DNA of 64,000 nt from Endobacterium cereale (GTDB lineage: Bacteria > Pseudomonadota > Alphaproteobacteria > Rhizobiales > Rhizobiaceae). A model generated the notes under the pieces. That model saw only the letters and a list, made by a program, of their open reading frames with translations, was not told the origin of the DNA and ran no database searches. This document shows, in pieces, positions 35,189-43,871 of this stretch; the first letter of the stretch is position 1; each line of letters starts with the position of its first letter. The stretch lies in the NCBI RefSeq assembly GCF_009617585.1, contig NZ_WIXI01000051.1:186001-250000 (forward strand), written 5' to 3'. Position numbers and translations under genes: made by a program.

Positions 35189-36868
35189 TCAAAACAGCCC
35201 TTCGATATAACCTTGATCGTTGAGAACAATCCGCTCGGCCGCCGGCGAACGCGGCAGGCCCGGCATGGTCATGATCTCACCGGTAATGGCAACAACAAAA
35301 CCGGCGCCGGCCGACAAGCGCACTTCACGCACCTGCACGACATGGCCTTCAGGCGCACCGCGCAGTGCCGGATCGGTCGAGAAGGAATATTGCGTCTTGG
35401 CCATGCAGACGGGCAGGTCGCCATACCCCTGCTCTTCCCAGACTTTCAGCTGGTCACGCACCGCCTTGGTCGCCGTCACTTCGCCGGCATGATAAATCTT
35501 GGCGGCAACGGCCTCGATCTTTTCCATAAGCGGCATGTCGTCGGGATAGATCGGCTCGAATTTGGCCGTGCCAGACTGCGCCATTTCGACGACCTTCCAG
35601 GCCAGTTCCTCGATGCCGGCAGACCCTTCCGCCCAGTGACGGCAGAGGATCGCCTCGGCACCCAGATGGGCCACATAGTCCTTCACCGCCTGAACTTCGG
35701 CATCGGTATCGGAAATAAAGTGGTTGATGGCAACGACGACCGGCACGCCGAATTTGCGGACATTGGCGACATGGCGGCCAAGATTGGAGCAGCCGCGCGT
35801 CAAAGCCTCGACGTCCTCGCGACCGAGATCGTCCTTGGCAACGCCGCCATTCATCTTGAGCGCACGTACGGTGGCGACGATAACAGCGGCATCCGGCTTC
35901 AGGCCGGCCTTGCGGCACTTGATGTCGAAGAATTTTTCAGCGCCGAGGTCAGCACCGAACCCGGCTTCCGTCACCACGTAATCTGCGAGCTTCAGCGCTG
36001 TCTTGGTGGCGATCACCGAATTGCAGCCATGCGCGATATTGGCGAACGGGCCGCCATGCACGAAGGCTGGATTGTTTTCCAGCGTCTGCACGAGGTTGGG
36101 CTGCATGGCATCTTTCAAGAGAACCGCCATGGCGCCGTCGGCCTTCAGGTCGCGGGCAAAGACAGGTGTCTTGTCGGTGCGGTAGGCAACGATGATGTTG
36201 CCAAGACGGCGCTCGAGATCTTCGAGATCGGAGGCCAGGCACAGGATCGCCATGACTTCCGAGGCAACAGTGATATCGAAACCGCCTTCACGCGGAAAAC
36301 CATTGGAAACGCCGCCGAGCGAGCCGACGATTTCGCGCAGCGCACGGTCGTTCATGTCCATGACACGGCGCCATGTCACGCGGCGAACATCAATGTTCAG
36401 TTCGTTGCCCCAATAGATGTGGTTGTCGATCATCGCGGCGAGCAGATTATGCGCCGAGGTGATTGCGTGGAAATCGCCGGTGAAATGGAGATTGATATCC
36501 TCCATCGGGACGACCTGCGCATGACCACCGCCAGCGGCGCCGCCCTTCACGCCGAAGCAAGGACCAAGCGACGGCTCACGAACACAGATCATCGCCTTCT
36601 TGCCGATCCGGTTGAGGCCATCTCCGAGACCCACCGTGGTGGTGGTCTTGCCTTCGCCCGCAGGTGTGGGGTTGATCGCTGTCACCAGAATAAGTTTGCC
36701 GTCTGGTTTTTTCGATTGTGCGTTAATGAATTCCGCACTGACCTTCGCCTTGTCGTGACCGTAAGGAACGAGATTTTCGGAGGCTATGCCGAGCCGGGCA
36801 CCGATCTCGAAGATCGGCTTCTTGGTGGCGGCACGCGCGATTTCGATGTCGGAAGTTACGGTCGGCAA
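35189..36868 (-). CDS. fhs: Formate-tetrahydrofolate ligase
   Basis: 559 residues from a TTG start. It joins formate to tetrahydrofolate using ATP, giving 10-formyl-THF in one-carbon metabolism. The ATP-binding P-loop is TPAGEGKTT (68-76) and the block [20 protein letters not shown] follows. AAGGAG lies seven to eight bases before the TTG at 36868, and the protein then begins [19 protein letters not shown] as in close relatives; the frame is open to 36934 but without homology. It stands alone, with no folD beside it. The divergent upstream gap to luxR is about 350 bp. Confidence 0.95.
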   Translation of the reverse strand: MPTVTSDIEIARAATKKPIFEIGARLGIASENLVPYGHDKAKVSAEFINAQSKKPDGKLILVTAINPTPAGEGKTTTTVGLGDGLNRIGKKAMICVREPSLGPCFGVKGGAAGGGHAQVVPMEDINLHFTGDFHAITSAHNLLAAMIDNHIYWGNELNIDVRRVTWRRVMDMNDRALREIVGSLGGVSNGFPREGGFDITVASEVMAILCLASDLEDLERRLGNIIVAYRTDKTPVFARDLKADGAMAVLLKDAMQPNLVQTLENNPAFVHGGPFANIAHGCNSVIATKTALKLADYVVTEAGFGADLGAEKFFDIKCRKAGLKPDAAVIVATVRALKMNGGVAKDDLGREDVEALTRGCSNLGRHVANVRKFGVPVVVAINHFISDTDAEVQAVKDYVAHLGAEAILCRHWAEGSAGIEELAWKVVEMAQSGTAKFEPIYPDDMPLMEKIEAVAAKIYHAGEVTATKAVRDQLKVWEEQGYGDLPVCMAKTQYSFSTDPALRGAPEGHVVQVREVRLSAGAGFVVAITGEIMTMPGLPRSPAAERIVLNDQGYIEGLF

Positions 36869-37219
36869 AATGGATCTCCTTGGAATGGCGAGCGCGGAAA
36901 ATCGCTGAAACGGGCTGATACGGCAAGGCTTCACGCAACGCCATCCCCATCAATCACAAACAGCTATTAAACGATCGGAAAACATGATCGAAAGAATCGC
37001 CGGCCGTTATATTTCTGCGAATACAGAAAAAGTGCTCTTGAGCCGCGAAACCCATTTGCACCACTCAACATAAATCGCTGAAATAACATGAAATTTTGAG
37101 CAAAAGCCCACCGACGTTCTTTTTAAAGCCTTAAATCTGAAAAAATATGCTGGTGTCACAGCTTTTTTGGTATATTCGTTGCGCCCCAACATAACTGGGT
37201 GTCATGTTTCGGGACCACC
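36869..37219. other. A+T-rich intergenic region between divergent fhs and luxR
   Basis: 351 bp clearly richer in A+T than its surroundings, holding the promoters of both genes. Only short dyads are seen (for example CCCCAACATAACTGGGTG near 37183). I find no conserved lux box, riboswitch or small gene that I can support. Confidence 0.5.
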
Positions 37220-37942
37220 ATGATCACACTCGAACGGCAGGCGGCTTTGAACAAGGAAATATCCTTGTCGGAATCGCATGCAAACGTCATTTCGGCCTTG
37301 AAAAAGGTTGCCGTCGAATTCGGCTTCCGGCACGTCACGCTGCTTGCGTCGCCGGACCCGGACGATATTCTTCTGGCACCGTTGGTCGTCGAGACCACCT
37401 GGCCGCGCGATTACATTCGTGAGTTCGATCGGCGGCGCCTGATGCGGCGCTGTCCCCTTGCGTCCATTCTGCTTGGCTCTGCGCTCCCCGTCAGCTGGTC
37501 TGTCGGCCATGCAGACAACCACAATCTGCAATTCGACGAACAGACGTTGGATCTGCTGCGGCGCTACGATATCGTGACGAGCGCTGCCATGCCGCTGCAT
37601 TCGGTGGATGGCAACCGCTTCATTATGCGCTTCGACGGAACACGACAGCCATTGTCGCAATCCGAATTGAACGAATTGGGCATGATCGCCTTGCATGCCT
37701 TCGACGTCTTTGACCGTCTTCGCCGTCATGAACCACGCCCGACAGCACCCGCCCTGACGGCGCGTGAACTCGAAGTCGTTCGCTGGACCTCGCAGGGAAA
37801 AACCTCGAACGAGATCGGCAATATTCTCTCGTTGTCGGATCATACGATCAACGCATACCTCACCAATGCCATCCGCAAACTCGATTGCGTCAACCGTACG
37901 CAGTTGGTAGCTAAGGCAATCCGGCTGAAGCTGATTGCCTGA
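37220..37942 (+). CDS. LuxR family regulator with atypical autoinducer-binding domain
   Basis: 240 residues. An autoinducer-binding-type N-terminal domain (residues 20-165) is joined to a LuxR HTH (178-235, LTARELEVVRWTSQGKTSNE, then SDHTINAYLTNAIRKL). Of the conserved acyl-homoserine-lactone contacts the Trp and Tyr (W61, Y65) and W93 remain, but the Asp of the DP motif is replaced by Cys (RRCPL, Cys78). No luxI synthase is nearby, so it is a LuxR solo that may bind a different ligand or none. ATG 37220 is preferred over GTG 37199. A PAS protein follows 33 bases later. Confidence 0.85.
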   Translation: MITLERQAALNKEISLSESHANVISALKKVAVEFGFRHVTLLASPDPDDILLAPLVVETTWPRDYIREFDRRRLMRRCPLASILLGSALPVSWSVGHADNHNLQFDEQTLDLLRRYDIVTSAAMPLHSVDGNRFIMRFDGTRQPLSQSELNELGMIALHAFDVFDRLRRHEPRPTAPALTARELEVVRWTSQGKTSNEIGNILSLSDHTINAYLTNAIRKLDCVNRTQLVAKAIRLKLIA

Positions 37943-37975
37943 AGCCGGCATTAGCATGCATCAAGGAGCACTGTT

Positions 37976-38476
37976 TTGCCGTTCTGGGTCGAGCAGGAAC
38001 ATCGCGATAACAATCAGCACAGGGCAATCGGCATCAGTGATGCGGAAGCCGTGGAACTGATCACAGCCTTTCGGTTATTCGGCTCATGGCGATTTGATCT
38101 CGACAGCGGCCATATGTTCGCAAGCTCCGATTTCAGCGAACTCTTTGGTCTCCATCACAATGACGGTCCGATGGACATGACGGAAGTATCGGCACAGATA
38201 CACCCGGATGATCTCGGCTTCATGATGTCCACATTCGAACGCGCCAGCGTCGACAAGCGCACCTATCACAGCATCTTTCGCGTTGGTGCCGAAGGCGAAA
38301 CCTACCGCTTTTTGCGCTCGGTTGGCATGTTCCGCGAAAAGGCCGGCACCTCGGGCGAGGTCGTCGGCGTCACTTACGAATTTTTCCCACGTCGCAGCGG
38401 CACTGCCTTCGTGTCGGAAGAAGAGCGCTGGCCGCTGGGCAGCCCAGGCCCGCAAGATATTCCCGACGAAAAATGA
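37976..38476 (+). CDS. PAS domain-containing protein
   Basis: 166 residues with a TTG start; AAGGAG (37963-37968) lies seven bases before it. Residues about 30-140 form a PAS fold of the PAS_3 type (FGSWRFDLDSGHMFASSDFS, AQIHPDDLGFMMSTFERA, then TYHSIFRVGAEGETYRFLRS). There is no output domain, so it could be a partner or sensory accessory. It follows the LuxR solo by 33 bases on the same strand, suggesting co-transcription and a functional pair. Ligand and partner are not known. Confidence 0.8.
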   Translation: MPFWVEQEHRDNNQHRAIGISDAEAVELITAFRLFGSWRFDLDSGHMFASSDFSELFGLHHNDGPMDMTEVSAQIHPDDLGFMMSTFERASVDKRTYHSIFRVGAEGETYRFLRSVGMFREKAGTSGEVVGVTYEFFPRRSGTAFVSEEERWPLGSPGPQDIPDEK

Positions 38477-38670
38477 GGGCGGGTCGATTGCGGTAGATGC
38501 AGCGAGCAGACGGGCGCCCGCATGCGGTTTCAACACCCAATTCAGATATCTTGAACCGGACAGTTTCTCCCGCAGGGCGCGAGAAATTCGGATCACTTGC
38601 GTAATCTTATTCAACTCGTTGTCATAATTGCTATAAGCGGCGTTAAACACATGAGGGGCTAGACGAAGAA

Positions 38671-39225
38671 GTGGGACCTAGGAAAATTGATCCGGAGCAT
38701 ATCCTGGACGCAGCCGAGCGCGTTATTTCGCGTACTGGTGCTGCCAGCCTGTCCATCGATTCCGTTGCGAGGGAAGCAGGCGTCAGCAAATCGCAGGTCG
38801 TATACGACCACAAGACCAAATGCGCTCTTCTCGAGGCCTTGGTCGAACGGCAGATTCGCAGGGACCAGCAGACAACCGATTCCTTCGTACGGGATTGCGC
38901 CATAGCAGGTTCATCGCATGCGCAACTGTTCGGGAGACTGGTTGCCGCGCGCAAACGTCCACATCAACGTGACCGGTCGATCGCCATGGCAGTCAGCGTT
39001 TCGCTGGGTCGTGACGAAATTCTCCAGAAGATCATGCGCGACTGGATGACAAGCGAGTTGGAGGCCGTCTCAAACGGACCAAAGCCGACAGCCGCACGCA
39101 TGGCTTATTTCGCCCTGACGGGTTTCAGCTGCATCGAACGCTTTGATTTCCACACATGGACGGATGCGGAGCGCACCGAAATCCTTGAGGAAATCAGGGC
39201 CGTTTACACCACCTATCCGGCCTGA
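38671..39225 (+). CDS. TetR family transcriptional regulator
   Basis: 184 residues, GTG start. The HTH is at about 8-55 (KIDPEHILDAAERVISRTGA, then SIDSVAREAGVSKSQVVYDH). The rest is a helical ligand-binding domain with no recognisable ligand class. It stands alone upstream of the porin, and two copies of the palindrome GAACGATCGTTC lie between them (39443 and 39658), which suits TetR operators. Whether it represses the porin or acts elsewhere is inference. Confidence 0.88.
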   Translation: MGPRKIDPEHILDAAERVISRTGAASLSIDSVAREAGVSKSQVVYDHKTKCALLEALVERQIRRDQQTTDSFVRDCAIAGSSHAQLFGRLVAARKRPHQRDRSIAMAVSVSLGRDEILQKIMRDWMTSELEAVSNGPKPTAARMAYFALTGFSCIERFDFHTWTDAERTEILEEIRAVYTTYPA

Positions 39226-39442
39226 GTCGCGCTTCCCCAGCCATTCCGCAATCTTGCGCACGTCGAAACCGCAAAGCCGCCCTTCCAGGGAAAAAGGGCG
39301 GCGAGGATCGACATGGAGGAACGTGCCGACACTTTTCCGGCCATCCCGACAAAGATCGGGTTTGCATGCCCGCCGAAAAAGTCGCGATCCTTCGATCGCT
39401 CGCTCTTCATCACACAGCAAAGCGCAACACGCCTCCACGATA

Positions 39443-39456
39443 AGAACGATCGTTCT
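39443..39456. promoter_or_regulatory. Palindrome AGAACGATCGTTCT (operator candidate, copy 1)
   Basis: Perfect 14-bp palindrome, 218 bp downstream of the tetR stop. Its 12-bp core is repeated exactly at 39658-39669. Confidence 0.55.
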
Positions 39457-39480
39457 AAACTTCAAGATACCTTTTCCAAC

Positions 39481-39535
39481 ACAGGCAGAAACTCACGCCC
39501 TCTAAAGCGCGGAAAAAACAGGCAAAAACTCACGC
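39481..39535. repeat. Pair of 18-bp direct repeats upstream of the porin
   Basis: ACAGGCAGAAACTCACGC at 39481-39498 and ACAGGCAAAAACTCACGC at 39518-39535 differ at one base, with a 37-bp period. Such tandem sites are typical of response-regulator binding. The region 39226-39758 has no gene; besides these repeats and two palindromes I see nothing else in it. Confidence 0.65.
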
Positions 39536-39657
39536 GTTCGGCGAAAATTTCGTCGTATCAATCAAAAATTGCTGAACAAATGTTGTGTTTTTTCTGCCAC
39601 GCCGATCAGGCGAAGACAAAGCTGCAGCGATCAAACGCAATTCAAACATTGCAGAAA

Positions 39658-39669
39658 GAACGATCGTTC
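39658..39669. promoter_or_regulatory. Palindrome GAACGATCGTTC (operator candidate, copy 2)
   Basis: Exact 12-bp copy of the core at 39443-39456. It lies 90 bp before the porin start codon, where repressor binding could block transcription. Confidence 0.55.
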
Positions 39670-39758
39670 GTAAGTTGACCAAACTGTGTCGAACAGGCTT
39701 CGACTCGGATCATACAGGGTGCATTCCCGCCCCGCACCGTCTTACTGGAGTTCAACTG

Positions 39759-40877
39759 ATGAACATCAAGAGCCTTCTTCTCGGCTCCGCCGCTGCCCTC
39801 GCAGCGGTATCCGGCGCACAGGCCGCCGACGCTATCGTCGCTGCCGAACCGGAGCCCATGGAATATGTTCGCGTCTGCGATGCATTCGGCACTGGCTACT
39901 TCTACATTCCGGGCACCGAAACCTGCCTGAAGATCGGTGGTTACGTCCGTACCGAAGTCGGCGGCCGCAGTGATTTCGACATCGACGGTCTTGGCCGAGT
40001 TCAGGATGGCGGCTACCGCACCAACACCCGCGCCCAGCTTCGTCTGGAAGCCAAATCCGACACCGAACTCGGCACGCTGGCTTCGCGCGTGACCCTGCGC
40101 GCCAACACCAACGACAGCTCGCGCGGCGACGACTTCTACCTCGAAGAAACCTACCTGGAACTCGGCGGCCTGCGCGTTGGTCAGTTCTACAACTACTTCG
40201 ACACGGGCCTGCCGGGCGAAACCGTTCTGCATGACGCCGGCCCGCTGGGCGGCCTCGTTGACTATCAGGCAACCGACACTCTGAACAACGGCATCCGCTA
40301 CACCTTTAACGGTGGCGCGTTCATGGGTTATGTAGGCGTCGACGCCTTCAACTCGGAAGCTGGCTGGAAGACCGGTTCCTACGTTAACGCTGATGGCGAT
40401 TTCGTTGAATCCAATGACGACGAAATCGGCGTCAACGGTCTTGTTGCAGCCAAGCTCGGCGGCGTTTCCATCGATGTCTTCGGCGGCTACGAATTTGACA
40501 ACGAAGACGGCGTCATCGCATCGACCCTGACTGCCGAAATCGGCCCCGGTTCGCTCGGCGTCTTCGGCGTTTATTCCACCGGCCCGAACCGTTACTGGGA
40601 TTACTCGGAATGGACCATCGGCGCTGAATACGCCATCAAGGTCTCCGACAAGTTGTCGATCGCTCCGGGCGCGCAGTACTGGGATAAGATCCTCCCGGTC
40701 GCTGGCGACTACGAAGGCGGCAGCGCATGGCGCGTTGGCGTAACGGCCGACTACGAAATCACCAAGGACCTCGCCTTCAAGGCAACCGTCAACTACACCG
40801 ACGTCGACATCGACACCGGCGTTGCTGGCGACGGCGACCGTTGGGACGGTTTCCTCCGTCTGCAGCGCAATTTCTAA
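39759..40877 (+). CDS. Outer-membrane porin, Porin_2 (RopA-like) family
   Basis: 372 residues. A 22-residue signal peptide (MNIKSLLLGSAAALAAVSGA...) precedes a beta-barrel starting with the Porin_2 landmark YVRVCDAFGTGYFYIPGTET and CLKIGGYVRTEV, whose two cysteines may form a disulfide. The barrel is rich in Gly/Asp/Tyr alternating strands and ends in WDGFLRLQRNF with the terminal Phe needed for outer-membrane assembly. TGGAG lies eight bases before the ATG. This is a general diffusion porin. Upstream direct repeats and palindromes suggest tight control. Confidence 0.93.
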   Translation: MNIKSLLLGSAAALAAVSGAQAADAIVAAEPEPMEYVRVCDAFGTGYFYIPGTETCLKIGGYVRTEVGGRSDFDIDGLGRVQDGGYRTNTRAQLRLEAKSDTELGTLASRVTLRANTNDSSRGDDFYLEETYLELGGLRVGQFYNYFDTGLPGETVLHDAGPLGGLVDYQATDTLNNGIRYTFNGGAFMGYVGVDAFNSEAGWKTGSYVNADGDFVESNDDEIGVNGLVAAKLGGVSIDVFGGYEFDNEDGVIASTLTAEIGPGSLGVFGVYSTGPNRYWDYSEWTIGAEYAIKVSDKLSIAPGAQYWDKILPVAGDYEGGSAWRVGVTADYEITKDLAFKATVNYTDVDIDTGVAGDGDRWDGFLRLQRNF

Positions 40878-40900
40878 TCTGATCTCTGTGATCTGATCGG

Positions 40901-40927
40901 AAAAGCCCGGCAATTTGCCGGGCTTTT
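40901..40927 (+). terminator. Rho-independent terminator of the porin gene
   Basis: AAAAGCCCGGC / GCCGGGCTTTT arms with an AATTT loop, starting 23 bases after the stop. It can also act on the minus strand. Confidence 0.9.
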
Positions 40928-41012
40928 CTGTTTTGGGGCTGCGATAAAACCTCACGTAAAGGCAATGTTGCCGTGTTGCCGGACAACCTGTCCGGGACAG
41001 GCACGGCGCGGT

Positions 41013-42164
41013 TTAGCGATCCAGAACCGAACGCACTTCGACAAGGTTCGAACGGACGCGCAACATGTAGAACCCCATGGTCGAAAGATGTGTCGGCATG
41101 ATCATGCCATCTTCACGACCATTGGAAATGATGGATGGCTGGATACGTAATGCTGCCTTGAACTGGCCAAGCGTATCGGTCCACAGCGGACCCAGATTGC
41201 GCTCGCGAATGACCTGGCTGAAATCGGCACCGGCAGCCGAAAGCACGGCGTAATAGCCGTAAAGCTGCCCATAGGCGAACCAGAAGCGGTCGTCAGCGCG
41301 TGTATCGAACCAGCCGCCATTGTGGTTTTCCGAACGCTCGCGCAGGATCGCCGTCGTGCTACCGAGGTCGTTGGCGATACGGTCGACAAACTGGACAAGA
41401 TTGTCGGCCCGGCTGTCGAAAGTGGTGACGCAGGCCGCCAGATCGACATTGAACTTCTTCATGCTGTTGATAGCAGCGCGGTAATAGCTCGGCGTCGGCG
41501 TCTTGGGGCCGAACGGGGTCAGGCCGAAGTACCAGGAATATTCATCGAACTGCAGATTGTTGCGGGCATCCTGCAGATTGGTGTCGATAGCCGACGTGCC
41601 GCGCACACGTGCGAGTGAATCCACCAGTTCGACGGTCGTGCGACGAAGCGCCTGGTTCACGCCGCGCTGGAAAGATGCCTTGTTGTCGAAAAACGGCGTG
41701 TGATCCCAGTCCACCCCGAAGAAACCGAGCCGGTAGAGCAGCATGGAGGAAATCCAGGCATTGCTGTTGACATTACGGTTGGTCAGATCGGCTGCGACAT
41801 CGACGATTGCCGAGGACTGGCACTGGCGCGGCGGTGTCACCGCCCCAGCGGGGGCATCAGCACTTGCGGGCGCAGGCGTGGTCAGCGTCTGGCCAGCCGG
41901 CACCGTCCGCTCGGAGAAACGGTAGCTGTCGACGAAATCCGGATCGAAATCGGTCCAGACCTGCGTCTGATAAAAGAAATAGCCATAAAATCCGAACAGG
42001 ATTGCCAACAGGCCGATGACCGTGCCGCGGATCGTCCAGTTACGGCGACCATACCAGCCCCGCGCCGCCATGAACGGCCACCCGATCCGCGCGAAAACCA
42101 GCCCGAAAGCGCGGGAAAGGCCTGCGAGGACACGCCGGAAAAAAGCAAGGATCGGATTAAGCAT
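41013..42164 (-). CDS. DUF2333 family protein
   Basis: 383 residues. One membrane helix near residues 48-68 (GTVIGLLAILFGFYGYFFYQ) is preceded by a basic cytosolic tail and followed by a large periplasmic part (residues 75-383) containing the DUF2333 landmarks DWDHTPFFDNKASFQRG, LQDARNNLQFDEYSWYFGLT and ENHNGGWFDTRADDRFWFAY. An Ala/Pro-rich linker lies near 95-115. The family is conserved in proteobacteria, with no function known to me. It is followed 31 bases upstream by the next minus-strand gene (42196-43095), so the two may be one transcript. Confidence 0.85.
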   Translation of the reverse strand: MLNPILAFFRRVLAGLSRAFGLVFARIGWPFMAARGWYGRRNWTIRGTVIGLLAILFGFYGYFFYQTQVWTDFDPDFVDSYRFSERTVPAGQTLTTPAPASADAPAGAVTPPRQCQSSAIVDVAADLTNRNVNSNAWISSMLLYRLGFFGVDWDHTPFFDNKASFQRGVNQALRRTTVELVDSLARVRGTSAIDTNLQDARNNLQFDEYSWYFGLTPFGPKTPTPSYYRAAINSMKKFNVDLAACVTTFDSRADNLVQFVDRIANDLGSTTAILRERSENHNGGWFDTRADDRFWFAYGQLYGYYAVLSAAGADFSQVIRERNLGPLWTDTLGQFKAALRIQPSIISNGREDGMIMPTHLSTMGFYMLRVRSNLVEVRSVLDR

Positions 42165-42195
42165 AGGCGGTTTCTGCTCCTTATTGGCCGTCAGA

Positions 42196-43095
42196 TCAGG
42201 CGGATGCCGGCTCTGGTCGAGGATGGTGTTCTAATGCCGGGCCGGCATTGCCGGAACGCGCCTGCGCGTTGAAGCGATGCACGAAACGGTCGTCGACGGC
42301 GAGCTTTCGCCGTTCCACCTCATGCATCGACAACATGTTCTTTTCGGACAGCGTCAACAGTGGTGAAAGCGCCGCACGCGCTTCGACGGAAAAACGCTCG
42401 GCAAGAGATGCCCCGTTCCGCCCCGCCAATGCTTGCAGGACGACGAGACCGCGTTCAGCCTCGATACTCAGCTTGTGGTAGAGGCTGTTGCCATCGGCCT
42501 CATGGCGGATGATCGCCTCGACAAGCTCCTGCCGGTCGCTGAGTTGCCGTGCCACACTGGACGTCGCCTCTTCCTGTGCTGATTTCGCCTGTTCCAGCCC
42601 TTCGGAAAGATCATTTTCGATCAGCGCAAGCCGGTCTTTCATGATCTGGCGATGAGCGCCGAGCGCCATCAACAGGCGCGCGGCAGGCTCGAGAGAGGCA
42701 ACAAGGCGGCTTGCCAGAACATCGTCACGGCGCTGAATATCCGTAGGTATGCGATGGAGGCGCAGGCGACGCAAAAGCGTTTCGAAAGTGGAAAGGATCT
42801 CAGTGTCGCTCGCCTGCGCGATGATGTGACGAATGTCGTCATCAAGTCGCTGCACGAAGCGCACAACAGGAGAATTCGCGCCAAATGCGGCATCGATCTC
42901 GCTCACGACATTCGCGAAATCTGCGTCCGCTTGGCGATCGTCGGTGATGGCGGCCGGATCGGCAACGCCGTTTGCGTCGTCGTCCTCAAGTCGACTTGCA
43001 AGCTTCGGCATACATGCAGCAACCGCATTTTCAACGTCGGCCAGCAGCGCCAGCGTGGCGGAAAGCTCGTTGTCAGCAGAATATCGTTTCGCCAT
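42196..43095 (-). CDS. Hypothetical cytosolic protein, coiled-coil rich
   Basis: 299 residues, almost entirely alpha-helical in appearance, with heptad-like stretches around 150-200 (KDRLALIENDLSEGLEQAKS) and 200-245. No signal peptide or membrane segment. It starts MAKRYSADNELSATLALLAD. The C-terminal 30 residues are Gln/Asn/Pro-rich. It precedes the DUF2333 gene on the same strand with a 31-base gap, so an envelope-linked role is conceivable but not shown. No family is recognised. GGGGC precedes the ATG as a weak ribosome-binding site. Confidence 0.7.
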   Translation of the reverse strand: MAKRYSADNELSATLALLADVENAVAACMPKLASRLEDDDANGVADPAAITDDRQADADFANVVSEIDAAFGANSPVVRFVQRLDDDIRHIIAQASDTEILSTFETLLRRLRLHRIPTDIQRRDDVLASRLVASLEPAARLLMALGAHRQIMKDRLALIENDLSEGLEQAKSAQEEATSSVARQLSDRQELVEAIIRHEADGNSLYHKLSIEAERGLVVLQALAGRNGASLAERFSVEARAALSPLLTLSEKNMLSMHEVERRKLAVDDRFVHRFNAQARSGNAGPALEHHPRPEPASA

Positions 43096-43216
43096 GCGGC
43101 CGCCCCTTGTATTTGCCCGCTAGACATAAGCATGGACGAACAAAATACCAGAGGTTTCGCTCCGGCGCGGCGATCGCTTCTGCCCTGCCGCGCCGGATAT
43201 CATTCTGTTATATCGA

Positions 43217-43669
43217 TCAGAGACCGAGCTTGGCGATTTCCGCGTCCAGGCGATCACGGGTCTTTTTCGGCATCTTGGCGGCCTTGACCGCCTCAAGGTT
43301 GGCGGGAGCACCCTCCCCGACCACGACCAGGGCAACCATGCCCATGCCGTAATGCGGCGTGCATTTCACGACATAGGCACCTTCCTTGTCGACCGTCACC
43401 ACCAGATCGGTGCTGATCTTGCCCTTGAACGGTTCGACACCTTCCGGAATGAGTTCCTTCACGGCCTGCGCATCATGGCCCTTGTCGACGGAAACGAAGC
43501 GAATCGTATCACCGACGGCAGCGCGCACGGACGCCGGTTCAAACACCATGGCTTGCCCGTCGCTGCCCTTGTTCAGCATCTTGATTTCAATTTCCGCGCT
43601 GAGTGCCGGTACGGCGAAGAGGCCGAGAGCAGCGGCAATAATGGCTGGGCGGATGAGTGCGGCGCGCAT
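43217..43669 (-). CDS. Pseudoazurin (type I copper protein)
   Basis: 150 residues with a 25-residue signal peptide ending ALSA. The copper ligands are His65, Cys103, His106 and Met111 (GHDAQ and [10 protein letters not shown]), with the spacing of pseudoazurin. It is a periplasmic electron carrier, usually donating to copper nitrite reductase in denitrification. AGGAG lies eight bases before the ATG. A perfect FNR/FixK/NnrR-type box (TTGACGGAGATCAA) is centred 74 bp upstream of the start codon, which fits induction under low oxygen or nitrogen oxides. No nitrite reductase gene is in the window. Confidence 0.93.
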   Translation of the reverse strand: MRAALIRPAIIAAALGLFAVPALSAEIEIKMLNKGSDGQAMVFEPASVRAAVGDTIRFVSVDKGHDAQAVKELIPEGVEPFKGKISTDLVVTVDKEGAYVVKCTPHYGMGMVALVVVGEGAPANLEAVKAAKMPKKTRDRLDAEIAKLGL

Positions 43670-43736
43670 GGAAAACTCCTGTGACGTTCATGACTTTTGT
43701 CACGAGACACCTACACCTCATCGTCAACCACCAACA

Positions 43737-43750
43737 TTGACGGAGATCAA
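43737..43750 (-). promoter_or_regulatory. FNR/FixK/NnrR-type box
   Basis: TTGAC-GGAG-ATCAA matches the TTGAY-N4-RTCAA consensus. It sits upstream of the pseudoazurin gene at a distance suited to a class II activator site (centre about 41 bp before a predicted start near 43702), and 122 bp upstream of the divergent choX. Confidence 0.65.
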
Positions 43751-43871
43751 ACCTGCCCTTGCGCGCCATAATGTCGCAAATACCCTGGTTCCCCTGACGT
43801 TTTTGCGCGCGCTTGCTTGCAGGCCGGATGTATTCATAATGGCCGGGAACAAAAAATAACGGGAGCCCAAC

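Noticed and set aside
35213-36970. 585-codon plus-strand open frame opposite fhs
   Set aside because: Antisense shadow; the minus strand encodes complete formate-tetrahydrofolate ligase.
37183-37200. Weak dyad CCCCAACATAACTGGGTG as a lux box for the LuxR solo
   Set aside because: Arms are too short and imperfect, and no second copy exists.
39642-40955. 437-codon minus-strand open frame opposite the porin
   Set aside because: Antisense shadow; it includes the porin terminator and shows no protein family.
43681-43701. GTGAC...GTCAC inverted repeat before the pseudoazurin gene as a CRP site
   Set aside because: The spacing between half-sites (about 11-13 bases) does not match the CRP spacing of six.
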